Made by a program: the position numbers and the translations under genes. Under the pieces are notes generated by a model, which had not been told where the DNA came from, made no database searches, and worked only from the letters and a program-made list of their open reading frames with translations. From positions 1 to 9,210 of the forward strand of contig SKXG01000432.1 in assembly GCA_007128525.1 (NCBI GenBank): a DNA stretch of 9,210 nucleotides, in the 5' to 3' direction. The number at the start of each line of letters is the position of its first letter. Position 1 is the first letter of the stretch. This document shows, piece by piece, positions 1 to 6,634 of this stretch. The DNA is from Pseudomonadales bacterium (GTDB lineage: Bacteria > Pseudomonadota > Gammaproteobacteria > Pseudomonadales > Azotimanducaceae).

Positions 1-339
1 AGCCTGATGGTGCCGCTGGCCGGGGCCGGCGTGGTGCCGATGCGCCGCCTGCTGCCCTTTATGATGGGCTCGAATCTAGGCACCACTGTAACGAGCGTGC
101 TGGCCGCCACCGCCAACCCGGTGGCCGCCGCGGTCACCATCGCGCTGGTTCATGTATTGTTCAATCTGATCGGTACCGCCATCTGGTACCCATTGCGTTG
201 GATCCCCTATCGCATCGCAAACTGGTACGGCCGGTTGGCCAGCCATTCACCGCGATATGCGTTTATGTTCCTGTTCCTGATATTCTTGATCATTCCGCTG
301 GTCGGCATTGCCATCACGGAGTGGTTCATTTTGTACTGA
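1..339 (+). CDS. Na+/phosphate symporter family protein, C-terminal fragment
   Basis: This is the last 112 codons of a gene that begins before the window; the frame is open to base 1. The family (NptA/PNaS type) imports inorganic phosphate together with sodium across the inner membrane. The sequence shows the family motif GSNLGTTVT at fragment residues 23-31, which corresponds to the conserved GxNIGTT repeat lining the transport site. It is followed by a segment with HVLFNLIGT, also typical of the family, and then a final hydrophobic stretch (about 86-110) ending at TGA. Unlike many bacterial family members, no PhoU domain follows in the same polypeptide. Instead a separate PhoU-domain gene begins 41 bases downstream on the same strand, which supports a phosphate role. 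The N-terminal half cannot be seen. Confidence 0.85.
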   Translation, partial: SLMVPLAGAGVVPMRRLLPFMMGSNLGTTVTSVLAATANPVAAAVTIALVHVLFNLIGTAIWYPLRWIPYRIANWYGRLASHSPRYAFMFLFLIFLIIPLVGIAITEWFILY

Positions 340-380
340 CGCTCTATCCAACGGGCGTCCATTGAGCACCTGTAAACACC

Positions 381-1049
381 ATGCTTAGTAAAATCTTTAC
401 CGCGCTGACCGCTTCCAAAAGCAGCATTGATGAGGCCTTCGAGGATCTCACCAAGATGCTCGAGCATGCCGAGTGGATGTTTCTGCAGGCCAACGACGTG
501 CTGCATGCCAGGGTCACGGCGGCCGAGGCACATGAAGCTATCTACGCTCGCGATCGTGCCATCAACGACCTTGAACGCACCATCCGCCGCAAGGTATTGC
601 AACATCTGACGGTCAATCCCGGCTTTGACGTGGCGGTGTGCCTTGCCCTGATGAGTGTCGCCAAGGATGCAGAGCGGATCGGCGACTACTGCAAGAACGT
701 CTTCGAGGTGGGGCGCTTCTACACCGAAGGCTTCCATGTGCCCAAGTACCATGAACCCCTGGAAACTTTCGCCTGCCAGACCAACGACATGTTCGACCTG
801 GTCATCGATGCCTGCCGGGAAGCCGACGAACGCCAGGCATCAAAGGCGCTGTTGCTCGCCCAGGACATTCGCAAAGGCTGCGACAAAGTCATTGAGGCCC
901 TGTTTGACGAAGAAGAGCCCATGGCATTCCATGAGGCTGTGGCCTATTCGCTGTTGGCACGCCACTACAAGCGGGTTGCAGCACATCTGGCCAACATCGC
1001 CACAGGCATACTCGGTGATCTTGAGGAGCTGGACTTCGAGCAGCACTGA
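381..1049 (+). CDS. PhoU-domain protein, likely regulator of the adjacent phosphate transporter
   Basis: A 222-residue, all-helical soluble protein of the PhoU family. These proteins are two repeated three-helix bundles that bind metals through acidic E/DxxxD motifs and restrain phosphate uptake or signalling. The first repeat carries ERIGD at residues 98-102, close to the canonical ERIGDHA. The equivalent place in the second repeat reads KRVAAH (198-203), so both acidic positions are lost. The gene lies 41 bases after the Na+/phosphate symporter gene and is probably co-transcribed; this looks like a split version of the symporter-PhoU fusions seen elsewhere. The ATG at 381 gives a sensible N terminus (MLSKIF), but no strong ribosome binding site precedes it. 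It is not obviously PhoU of the Pst system, because no pst genes are present. The family is clear; the exact partner is inferred from position. Confidence 0.85.
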   Translation: MLSKIFTALTASKSSIDEAFEDLTKMLEHAEWMFLQANDVLHARVTAAEAHEAIYARDRAINDLERTIRRKVLQHLTVNPGFDVAVCLALMSVAKDAERIGDYCKNVFEVGRFYTEGFHVPKYHEPLETFACQTNDMFDLVIDACREADERQASKALLLAQDIRKGCDKVIEALFDEEEPMAFHEAVAYSLLARHYKRVAAHLANIATGILGDLEELDFEQH

Positions 1050-1069
1050 AGCACTGATTGAAGCACTGA
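1042..1069 (+). repeat. Three short direct copies of AGCACTGA at the end of the PhoU gene
   Basis: AGCACTGA occurs at 1042-1049, 1050-1057 and 1062-1069; the last two copies belong to a longer repeat, GAAGCACTGA, at 1048-1057 and 1060-1069. The first copy contains the stop codon of the PhoU gene. This may be simple slippage duplication; I see no functional motif. Confidence 0.6.
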
Positions 1070-1125
1070 CGGGTTCGAGGCCCAAGGGCCCCATGGCCCG
1101 TGCTAGAGTGGCAGGCTGGTAACTC

Positions 1126-2244
1126 GTGTCACCCAAGCCCATGTTGCGTCCTGCCACACTCAGCGACCTCGATCAGCTGGTCGCCATAGAAAACCGCTGC
1201 TTTGACACCGACCGCCTGTCGCGGCGCAGCTTCCGGCGCATGCTGAGCAAGGCCAAGGCCAGCATGATTGTCGATGAGGACATTGCGGGGGCCCGCTTGC
1301 GCGGTTATGCCCTGGTTCTGTTCCATGCCGGCACACCACTGGCGCGCCTGTATTCTTTTGCCACCGAACCCGACTACCGCGGACAAGGGATCGGCATGCG
1401 CCTGCTTGAGGCCGCCGAACAGGCGGCACGTGAGCGCGATTGCGTGGCATTGCGCCTTGAGCTGAGGCGCGACAACGAAGCCGCGCTGCGGCTGTACGAG
1501 CGTCACGGCTATCGTCAGTTCGACATTCAAGAGGCCTATTACGAAGACCATATGGATGCCATCCGTATGGAGAAATCTCTGGCGCCCTCTCTGCCGGGCG
1601 ATATGAACGTTGTGCCCTATTACCAGCAGACGCTGGAATTCACCTGCGGCCCCGCAGCTCTGCTGATGGCCATGCACGCGTTGGATCCAAAGCTGGCCCC
1701 AAACCGGAAACTCGAACTGCGCATCTGGCGCGAAGCCACAACGGTATACATGACCTCAGGTCACGGCGGTTGCGGCCCCTATGGCCTGGCGTTGTCCGCC
1801 CACCACCGCGGTTTTGGCGCTGAGGTCTGGACCAACGCGCCTGACAGCAGCCTGTTTGTGGACTCCGTGCGTGACGAAGGCAAAAAGGAAGTCATTCGCC
1901 TGGTACAGGAAGACTTTCTCGATGAGATACAAACGCTGCGTATTCCGGTGCATGACGGCACCATCTCGCTGTACGAGCTTGAAGACGCCTTCAATGCCGG
2001 CAGCATACCTGTAGTGCTGATCTCATCCTGGCGCATCTATCAGAGGCGCGCACCACATTGGGTCGTCATCACGGGGTTTGATGAGCGTTTTGTCTACGTG
2101 CACGACCCATTCGTTGACCATGACGAAAACAAAGCCCGCATCGACTCCATCAATATGCCGATTCTGAAACGGGAGTTTGCCGGCATGGCGCGCTATGGCA
2201 GGAATGCGCAGCGAGCTGTCGTCCTGATCAGCCCGTTGCCCTAG
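1126..2244 (+). CDS. GNAT acetyltransferase fused to a C39-like cysteine peptidase
   Basis: A 372-residue cytoplasmic protein with two domains. Residues about 6-150 form a GNAT N-acetyltransferase of RimI type: the acetyl-CoA loop is YRGQGIG (84-90), followed by the helix and strand NEAALRLYERHGY (117-129). Residues about 160-370 form a papain-like C39 peptidase domain. The expected catalytic residues are visible: a glutamine (167 or 168) for the oxyanion hole, Cys174 in EFTCGPAAL, His311 in APHWVVITG and Asp327 in VHDPF, so the peptidase looks active. This fusion is known in gammaproteobacteria, often beside a RimK-like ATP-grasp ligase, and has been proposed to belong to peptide-tagging systems; no ligase gene is visible here. 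The chosen start is GTG at 1126; ATG at 1141 is an alternative, and neither has a strong ribosome binding site. Substrates are unknown. It is separated from the PhoU gene by 76 bases and may have its own promoter. Confidence 0.85.
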   Translation: MSPKPMLRPATLSDLDQLVAIENRCFDTDRLSRRSFRRMLSKAKASMIVDEDIAGARLRGYALVLFHAGTPLARLYSFATEPDYRGQGIGMRLLEAAEQAARERDCVALRLELRRDNEAALRLYERHGYRQFDIQEAYYEDHMDAIRMEKSLAPSLPGDMNVVPYYQQTLEFTCGPAALLMAMHALDPKLAPNRKLELRIWREATTVYMTSGHGGCGPYGLALSAHHRGFGAEVWTNAPDSSLFVDSVRDEGKKEVIRLVQEDFLDEIQTLRIPVHDGTISLYELEDAFNAGSIPVVLISSWRIYQRRAPHWVVITGFDERFVYVHDPFVDHDENKARIDSINMPILKREFAGMARYGRNAQRAVVLISPLP

Positions 2245-2255
2245 GGCACACTACA

Positions 2256-2277
2256 GTCAGCTTCAGCCTGAAGTGAC
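2256..2277. terminator. Hairpin between convergent genes, possible bidirectional terminator
   Basis: Arms GTCAGCTTCA and TGAAGTGAC pair with a single bulged G around a GCC loop, giving nine base pairs. It sits in the 34-base gap between the stop of the GNAT-peptidase gene (+) and the stop of napC (-). No T-run follows on either strand, so intrinsic termination is uncertain; the position between convergent genes is the main argument. Confidence 0.35.
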
Positions 2278-2278
2278 G

Positions 2279-2866
2279 TCAACGCCTGTGGACACCACTC
2301 ATGTCCGGCAACTGATGCGCGATGCCCTTGTGGCAATCGATACAGGTTGCTTCACCGCGCTGCAAGGCGGTGGAATGTGCGCGGGCCGCCCGAGGTTTCT
2401 GCGCCGTAAAGTCCATGCTGTCGAACTGATGGCAGTTGCGACATTCGAGCGAGTCATTGGCCCGTAACCGCTGCCACTCGCGTTCTGCCAACTCCCGGCG
2501 CTTGGCCTCATACTTCTCCGGCGTGTTGATGGTGCCAAAGAGCCAACCCCAGACTTCCTTTGACGCCTCCATCTTGCGCCCGACCTTATGCGTCCAGTCA
2601 TGAGGCACATGGCAATCCGAGCAGGTGGCCCTGACGCCGGAGCGATTCGAGTAGTGAACCGTCGGCTTCAGCTCCTCGAACGGATTGGCGCTCATCTCAT
2701 GGCAGGACACACAGAACTGCTCGGTATTGGTGTACTCCATGGCCGTGTTGAAACCACCCCAAAAAAATATCCCGGCAACAAAGCCTCCCAGCGTCAGCAC
2801 TCCCAGACTCAAGTGTGCACTGGGACTGGTCAGCAGGTTCCAGTAAGCCTTGATCGACTCGCGCAT
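2279..2866 (-). CDS. napC: NapC, tetraheme membrane quinol dehydrogenase
   Basis: NapC/NirT family cytochrome c of 195 residues, near the usual family length of about 200. It oxidises membrane quinol and passes electrons to NapB and NapA in the periplasm. One N-terminal hydrophobic segment (about residues 18-38) anchors it, with the rest in the periplasm. Four heme c motifs are visible: CVSCH (52-56), CSDCH (82-86), CRNCH (142-146) and CIDCH (175-179). The reading frame is open further upstream to 2974, but that extension lies inside napB in another frame and has no NapC-like sequence. The ATG at 2866 has a full AGGAGG four bases before it and yields the typical MRESI-type start. It is the last gene of the nap operon. 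Since napG and napH are missing from the operon, NapC should be the only dedicated quinol entry point. Confidence 0.97.
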   Translation of the reverse strand: MRESIKAYWNLLTSPSAHLSLGVLTLGGFVAGIFFWGGFNTAMEYTNTEQFCVSCHEMSANPFEELKPTVHYSNRSGVRATCSDCHVPHDWTHKVGRKMEASKEVWGWLFGTINTPEKYEAKRRELAEREWQRLRANDSLECRNCHQFDSMDFTAQKPRAARAHSTALQRGEATCIDCHKGIAHQLPDMSGVHRR

Positions 2867-2869
2867 CTG

Positions 2870-2877
2870 ACCTCCTA
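2870..2877 (-). promoter_or_regulatory. napC ribosome binding site containing the napB stop codon
   Basis: On the - strand the bases read TAGGAGGT, with AGGAGG four bases before the napC ATG. The TAG is the in-frame stop of napB, so a ribosome ending napB sits on the napC start signal. This fixes the napC start at 2866 and suggests translational coupling. Confidence 0.85.
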
Positions 2878-3354
2878 ACGTCTGTCCCGCTCGACCATAT
2901 CGGCAATAACCTGATCCACCGGCTTGAACTCGTTCCGCACCAGCGGATCCACATCCGCCTGAGTCACATGACACTGCGTGCAGAAGTAGCGGTCTGGAGA
3001 TACAGCAGCGATCACCTGCTTGTGACGATCCATGAAGTGCGTCACGCTGACCATGGGCGCACCGGCCGCCGGCGCGGCTTCGCGACTGTGGCAGTCCAGA
3101 CAGCGATTGAAGCGCATGTCCACCTGATAACCGCGAATGCTGTGGGGAATCACCGGCGGCTGCTCCGGATAATTTCGAATCTCCCGACCGCGACGCTCTA
3201 TCACTTCGGAGATCACCGGCGTATCCAACGACCGACTGATGGTACCGCCCGGCCGCAACCCATCCGGCGCCGGCGGATCAGTGAACTCTGATGCCAGCGC
3301 AACGCCAAGCCCGGCCAGCGCCAGCAGGAGACCGCCTGAGATCAGCCATTTCAT
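2875..3354 (-). CDS. napB: NapB, diheme cytochrome c subunit of periplasmic nitrate reductase
   Basis: A 159-residue precursor of the small subunit that transfers electrons from NapC to NapA. A Sec signal peptide is evident: Lys2, a hydrophobic core at about residues 4-20 and a likely cut after ALA at about residue 21. Two heme c motifs follow, CLDCH (85-89) and CTQCH (125-129). His71 in PPVIPHS and His106 in VTHFMD are at the places of the second axial ligands known for this family. Length and motif order are standard for NapB. Its TAG stop forms part of the napC ribosome binding site, and its own start at 3354 has AGGAGG five bases upstream overlapping the napA stop. No defects are seen. 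Confidence 0.97.
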   Translation of the reverse strand: MKWLISGGLLLALAGLGVALASEFTDPPAPDGLRPGGTISRSLDTPVISEVIERRGREIRNYPEQPPVIPHSIRGYQVDMRFNRCLDCHSREAAPAAGAPMVSVTHFMDRHKQVIAAVSPDRYFCTQCHVTQADVDPLVRNEFKPVDQVIADMVERDRR

Positions 3355-3359
3355 AGTTT

Positions 3360-3366
3360 CCTCCTA
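3360..3366 (-). promoter_or_regulatory. napB ribosome binding site containing the napA stop codon
   Basis: The - strand reads TAGGAGG, five bases before the napB ATG at 3354. Its first three bases are the napA stop codon, the same arrangement as at the napB/napC junction. Confidence 0.85.
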
Positions 3367-5868
3367 GGCCAGCTGGACCAGTTCAAGCCGAACCGCACAC
3401 TTCTTGAAGTCGGTCTGCCTGGAAATGGGATCCGTGGCATCCAGAGTGACATTGTTGATCAGTTTGCTCGCATCGAAGAAAGGCACGTACACCAGCCCGC
3501 GTGGTGGGCGCACCCGGCCGCGGGTTTCCACACGCGCCTTCATTTCGCCGCGCCGACTGATGATGCGTACCTCACTGCCACGCCGAAAACCCTGCTCCTG
3601 GGCGTCATCGAAGTTCATATACAGCAGGGCGTCCGGTACCGCCCGGTGCAACTCTTCCACGCGCCGCGTCATCGACCCGGTGTGCCAGTGTTCAAGAACC
3701 CGACCAGTGGACAGCCAGAAGGGGTAGGTGTCATCCGGCACCTCGGCCGGTGGTTCATCCGGCACGGCAAAAATCAATGCCCGGTCATCCGGTTTGGCGT
3801 AGAACTGCCAGCCCTTGCCTTCTTCAACGTATGGGTCATAGCCTTCCCGGTAGCGCCACAAGGTTTCCTGGCCATCGACAACGGGCCACCGCTTGCCCCG
3901 TGTTTCGTGGTACACGTCAAAGCTGTCGAGGTCCTTGCCGAAGCCACGCCCGAAGCGGGCATATTCTTCAAACAGCCCCTTCTGCAGGTAAAAGCCCAGC
4001 TCTTCCGATTCCTGGTTCGGATAATCCGGATTCATGTCCTCAAGCGGATACTGGTCGACCTGTCCATTGGCAAACAGCACATCGAACAACGTCTTGTCGC
4101 GCAGATCAGGTGCTTTCTCCAACAGCTCCTCAGGCCAGACTTCGTCGACCCGAATGCGCCTGGACAATGCTACTGTCTGCCAAAGATCCGATTTTGCTTC
4201 ACCGGGGGCCTTGACCAATTGATGGAAGAACTGGGTGCGGCGTTCAGAATTGCCAAAAGCCCCTTCCTTCTCGACCCAGGACGCTGCGGGCAGGATAAGA
4301 TCCGCCGCCTGCGCCGACACCGTCGGGTAGATATCCGAAACTATGACAAAGGCCTCCGGATTGCGCCAACCGGGGTAGGTCTCCTGCATGGTGTTCGGAC
4401 CGGCCTGTACGTTGTTGGTGACCTGGGTCCAGTACACCTTGATATTGCCATCCTTGAGCTGACGACTCTGCTCTACCGCGTGAAAACCAACCCGTGACGG
4501 AATCGTGCCTTCCGGCACTTTCCAGACTTCTTCAGCAAACTTGCGGTGCTCGGCGTTCGTCACTACGCGATCAGCCGGCAGGCGGTGTGCAAAGGTGCCC
4601 ACTTCGCGCGCCGTACCGCATGCAGAAGGCTGACCTGTCAGCGAGAACGGACTGTTACCCGGCTCGGAAATCTTGCCGGTCAACAGGTGCAGGTTATAGA
4701 TCAGGTTATTGACCCAGACGCCGCGCACATGCTGGTTGACGCCCATGGTCCAGAAGCTCATTACCTTCTTGTCGGGATCGGCATAAAGCTCCGCCAGGCG
4801 CTCGAGCTGCTCGGCCCGCACACCGGACTCCCGCGCCGCACGTTCGAGCGTGAACGGCGCAACATGGTCGCGGAACTCTTCAAAGGTCATGGACGACCAC
4901 TCGTTGGCCCGATCCGCGTTCGCAGCACGCTGCTGAAGTTCATGTTCGTCGCGCAGGCCATAACCAATGTCGTCAACGGCGCGAACGAAGCTGACATGCC
5001 GATCGACAAAGTCCTCATGGACCTTGCCAGATCGAATGATGTGATTGGCGATGTAATTCAGGATCACGATATCAGCATGCGGCTTCATCACCATACCGTT
5101 GTCGGCAAGATCGAAGCTGCGATGCTCAAAGGTCGAGAGCACTGCGACCTCGACGTGCGGAAAGGACAGGCGCCGATCAGTAACACGTGTCCAGAGCACC
5201 GGGTGCATCTCGGCCATGTTGGCGCCCCACAGCACGAAGGCATCAGCATGCTCGATGTCGTCGTACACGCCCATGGGCTCGTCGGAACCGAAGGTGCGCA
5301 TGAAGGCGAAGACAGCCGAAGCCATGCAGTGGCGCGCGTTCGGATCAATGTTGTTGGTTCGGAGCCCTGCCTTGAAGAGCTTGCTCGCTGCGTAGCCCTC
5401 CCAAATGGTCCACTGACCGGATCCGAACATGGCCACGCTGTCTGGTCCATGCTCGCGAATGGCCTGCTTGAACTTGTCCGCCATGACATCGAGCGCTTCG
5501 TCCCAGGACACGCGCTCGAAGTTGCCATTCTTGTCGTATGCGCCATTGCGTTTGCGCAGCAGCGGCGTGGTCAGTCGATCCTCGCCGTACAGAATCTTGG
5601 ACAGGAAGTATCCCTTGACACAGTTGAGCCCCCGATTGACTTCGGATTGCGAGTCGCCATGGGTCGCCACAATCCGGCCTTCCTTGGTGCCGACCATGAC
5701 ACTGCACCCCACACCACAGAAACGGCAGGGTGCCTTGTTCCATTCCATTCGGGTCAGCTCGGCGTTGGTCACCAGATTGCTGGCGCCTGCCGGTACACTG
5801 AGGCCGGCAGCGGCTGCCGCGGCGGCGACTGCATTGGCCTTGGCAAATTGACGACGAGTCAGCTGCAT
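3364..5868 (-). CDS. napA: NapA, molybdenum catalytic subunit of periplasmic nitrate reductase
   Basis: An 834-residue precursor, the usual length for NapA, that reduces nitrate to nitrite in the periplasm. It starts with a twin-arginine export signal (TRRQFAK, Arg5-Arg6), followed by an alanine-rich hydrophobic stretch and a probable cut near AGA at 27-29. The 4Fe-4S cluster ligands are Cys48, Cys51, Cys55 and Cys83 (CRFCGVGC and LNCVKGYF). The expected molybdenum ligand is Cys181 in [13 protein letters not shown], which distinguishes nitrate-reducing NapA from selenocysteine formate dehydrogenases. The bis-MGD binding domains continue to the C terminus without interruption. The ATG at 5868 lies inside the last codons of napD, with AGGAGG seven bases upstream. 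NapD is expected to bind the signal peptide during cofactor loading. The napA gene has long open frames on the opposite strand, which I regard as a composition effect. Confidence 0.98.
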   Translation of the reverse strand: MQLTRRQFAKANAVAAAAAAAGLSVPAGASNLVTNAELTRMEWNKAPCRFCGVGCSVMVGTKEGRIVATHGDSQSEVNRGLNCVKGYFLSKILYGEDRLTTPLLRKRNGAYDKNGNFERVSWDEALDVMADKFKQAIREHGPDSVAMFGSGQWTIWEGYAASKLFKAGLRTNNIDPNARHCMASAVFAFMRTFGSDEPMGVYDDIEHADAFVLWGANMAEMHPVLWTRVTDRRLSFPHVEVAVLSTFEHRSFDLADNGMVMKPHADIVILNYIANHIIRSGKVHEDFVDRHVSFVRAVDDIGYGLRDEHELQQRAANADRANEWSSMTFEEFRDHVAPFTLERAARESGVRAEQLERLAELYADPDKKVMSFWTMGVNQHVRGVWVNNLIYNLHLLTGKISEPGNSPFSLTGQPSACGTAREVGTFAHRLPADRVVTNAEHRKFAEEVWKVPEGTIPSRVGFHAVEQSRQLKDGNIKVYWTQVTNNVQAGPNTMQETYPGWRNPEAFVIVSDIYPTVSAQAADLILPAASWVEKEGAFGNSERRTQFFHQLVKAPGEAKSDLWQTVALSRRIRVDEVWPEELLEKAPDLRDKTLFDVLFANGQVDQYPLEDMNPDYPNQESEELGFYLQKGLFEEYARFGRGFGKDLDSFDVYHETRGKRWPVVDGQETLWRYREGYDPYVEEGKGWQFYAKPDDRALIFAVPDEPPAEVPDDTYPFWLSTGRVLEHWHTGSMTRRVEELHRAVPDALLYMNFDDAQEQGFRRGSEVRIISRRGEMKARVETRGRVRPPRGLVYVPFFDASKLINNVTLDATDPISRQTDFKKCAVRLELVQLA

Positions 5869-6173
5869 GGCCGCTCCTCCTGAAGTTGATCGGCTTGAGA
5901 TGGGTCAAGTATTTCGTGGTAGACGAGCGATGCGCTCAGCACACCCGGCGTGTCTGCCAATGCCTGGGTCAGATCGGCAATCTGTCGCTCACTAGTGCGC
6001 TCAATCACGCAGATCACCTTGCCCTCTGGATTGGTCACCGGCACTTCGGTGTCCGGTTGGGCGCGAAGCCAGCTTGCGACCGCCTCTACCTGGTCAGGCT
6101 GAACCTGAACCAGCAGGCTGGCGACATGCAGCACTCCGGTCATGATTGGCTTTAGCGGTATGTGGTCCGGCAT
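5859..6173 (-). CDS. napD: NapD, chaperone for NapA maturation
   Basis: A 104-residue cytoplasmic protein of the NapD family, which binds the twin-arginine signal peptide of NapA and holds it back from export until the molybdenum cofactor is in place. The characteristic opening strand [11 protein letters not shown] is at residues 16-26, and the typical C-terminal strand [12 protein letters not shown] is at 77-88, consistent with the ferredoxin-like fold. The frame stays open upstream to 6311, but that part has no family resemblance; the ATG at 6173 has GGAG eight bases before it. A later ATG at 6143 would still retain the fold but has no ribosome binding site. The end overlaps the napA start by ten bases, which implies coupled translation of chaperone and client. 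Confidence 0.93.
   Translation of the reverse strand: MPDHIPLKPIMTGVLHVASLLVQVQPDQVEAVASWLRAQPDTEVPVTNPEGKVICVIERTSERQIADLTQALADTPGVLSASLVYHEILDPSQADQLQEERPCS
5876..5881 (-). promoter_or_regulatory. napA ribosome binding site inside napD
   Basis: A perfect AGGAGG on the - strand lies seven bases before the napA ATG and within the napD codons for Gln-Glu-Glu. It supports the napA start at 5868. Confidence 0.85.
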
Positions 6174-6181
6174 CACTTCGT

Positions 6182-6185
6182 CTCC
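6182..6185 (-). promoter_or_regulatory. napD ribosome binding site
   Basis: GGAG on the - strand lies eight bases before ATG 6173. It is the reason for preferring this start over ATG 6143 and over the longer open frame to 6311. Confidence 0.55.
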
Positions 6186-6243
6186 GTCAGCATGACGCGC
6201 CCTATACAACGAACAGAGAGCCCAACGAACAGGCAGCGCCCGG

Positions 6244-6456
6244 TCAGCCTGGCGGGCCAGGCGGCCCAGCGATGGTCTGCCAGATCCAGACAGCCAGCCC
6301 ATAACCGCCAACGACCATGACGCTCAGAATGGGAAAGAGAAAGACGATGATGAATGCGAACAGACGCCGTTCACGTTGCTTGCGCGTGGGCCCTACAGAC
6401 GTGTTGTCCTGTTCATCTACTGGCGTACTGGACGTCTGATCCTGCGTGGAATCCAT
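6244..6456 (-). CDS. napE: NapE, one-helix membrane protein of the nap operon
   Basis: A 70-residue protein of the NapE/TorE family. It has a charged, Ser/Thr/Asp-rich N terminus, then KQRERR (26-31), one transmembrane helix containing FPILSVMVVGGYGLAVW (41-57), and the signature tail TIAGPPGPPG. NapE is found at the head of many nap operons; its biochemical role is not established. The frame has another ATG at 6510 that would add 18 residues. I prefer 6456 because GGAGG lies four bases upstream and the length then fits the family, whereas at 6510 the only purine run directly abuts the ATG. It is the first gene of the operon, 70 bases before napD. Confidence 0.93.
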   Translation of the reverse strand: MDSTQDQTSSTPVDEQDNTSVGPTRKQRERRLFAFIIVFLFPILSVMVVGGYGLAVWIWQTIAGPPGPPG

Positions 6457-6460
6457 CTCC

Positions 6461-6465
6461 CCTCC
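6461..6465 (-). promoter_or_regulatory. napE ribosome binding site
   Basis: GGAGG on the - strand, four bases before ATG 6456. It favours the 70-residue form of NapE over the 88-residue form starting at 6510. Confidence 0.6.
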
Positions 6466-6536
6466 GCTGCGCAGCTGCCCCACTGGCCCCGAAGGACCGG
6501 GAGCAGTCATCCCCCCTTAACATGGCTGTTTGAGAG

Positions 6537-6550
6537 TTGATTTTTGTCAG
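6537..6550. promoter_or_regulatory. FNR-like half-conserved palindrome
   Basis: TTGAT at 6537-6541 is a perfect half site; GTCAG at 6546-6550 matches three of five positions of the second half. Oxygen control by FNR/Anr is common for nitrate reductases, so the context fits. I could not find a -10 element at the spacing expected for class II activation. Confidence 0.3.
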
Positions 6551-6564
6551 CCTAGTATCTTGGA

Positions 6565-6582
6565 AATCAATTGTAAATGATT
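6565..6582. repeat. Inverted repeat AATCA-N8-TGATT upstream of nap
   Basis: Perfect five-base arms with an eight-base AT-rich spacer, in the nap promoter region. It has the form of a dimeric regulator's operator. I do not recognise it as a NarL/NarP, NsrR or Fur site. Confidence 0.35.
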
Positions 6583-6599
6583 CGGGGATAATGCAAACG

Positions 6600-6623
6600 C
6601 GTCGCATTACGACATGCGCGACG
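6600..6623 (-). terminator. Hairpin after the creatininase-family gene, possible terminator
   Basis: Arms CGTCGCAT (6600-6607) and ATGCGCGACG (6614-6623) pair with a two-base bulge around a six-base loop. It begins 11 bases after the stop of the creatininase-family gene. On the - strand the following bases are CGTTTGCATT, only weakly T-rich. It could separate the desaturase-SDR-creatininase unit from nap. Confidence 0.35.
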
Positions 6624-6634
6624 GGACGCGCACG

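Larger units (their letters stand above)
6511..6599 (-). promoter_or_regulatory. Probable nap operon promoter region, AT-rich
   Basis: This stretch upstream of napE is much richer in A+T than the genes around it and should hold the nap promoter. Two candidate operators are visible. One is an FNR-like site at 6537-6550, reading TTGAT-TTTT-GTCAG on the + strand, which matches 8 of the 10 fixed positions of TTGAT-N4-ATCAA. The other is an inverted repeat, AATCA-N8-TGATT, at 6565-6582. Their centres are 30 bases apart, about three helical turns. On the - strand TTTACA (5 of 6 to a -35 element) lies within the second repeat, but no good -10 follows at the right distance. The region is convincing as regulatory; the individual sites are not proven. 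Confidence 0.5.

Noticed and set aside
207..752. Open frame of 181 codons on the - strand across the symporter/PhoU genes
   Set aside because: It crosses two real genes and their gap, and shows no family similarity.
1086..1099. GGGCC-CCAT-GGCCC hairpin after the PhoU gene
   Set aside because: Only five base pairs and no following T-run; it lies 27 bases before the next start and may be chance in GC-rich DNA.
2867..2974. Upstream extension of the napC frame to an ATG at 2974
   Set aside because: The added 36 residues overlap napB in another frame and would push the membrane anchor away from the N terminus; ATG 2866 has a perfect AGGAGG.
3646..4497. Open frame of 283 codons on the + strand opposite napA
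   Set aside because: Also antisense to napA, with no recognisable domain or ribosome binding site.
4546..5883. Open frame of 445 codons on the + strand opposite napA
   Set aside because: It lies wholly antisense to napA, whose protein is full length and carries all family motifs. The antisense translation resembles no family I know; a GC-rich codon pattern explains the open frame.
6174..6311. Upstream extension of the napD frame to an ATG at 6311
   Set aside because: The extension would overlap napE, gives a protein too long for NapD, and has no NapD-like sequence.
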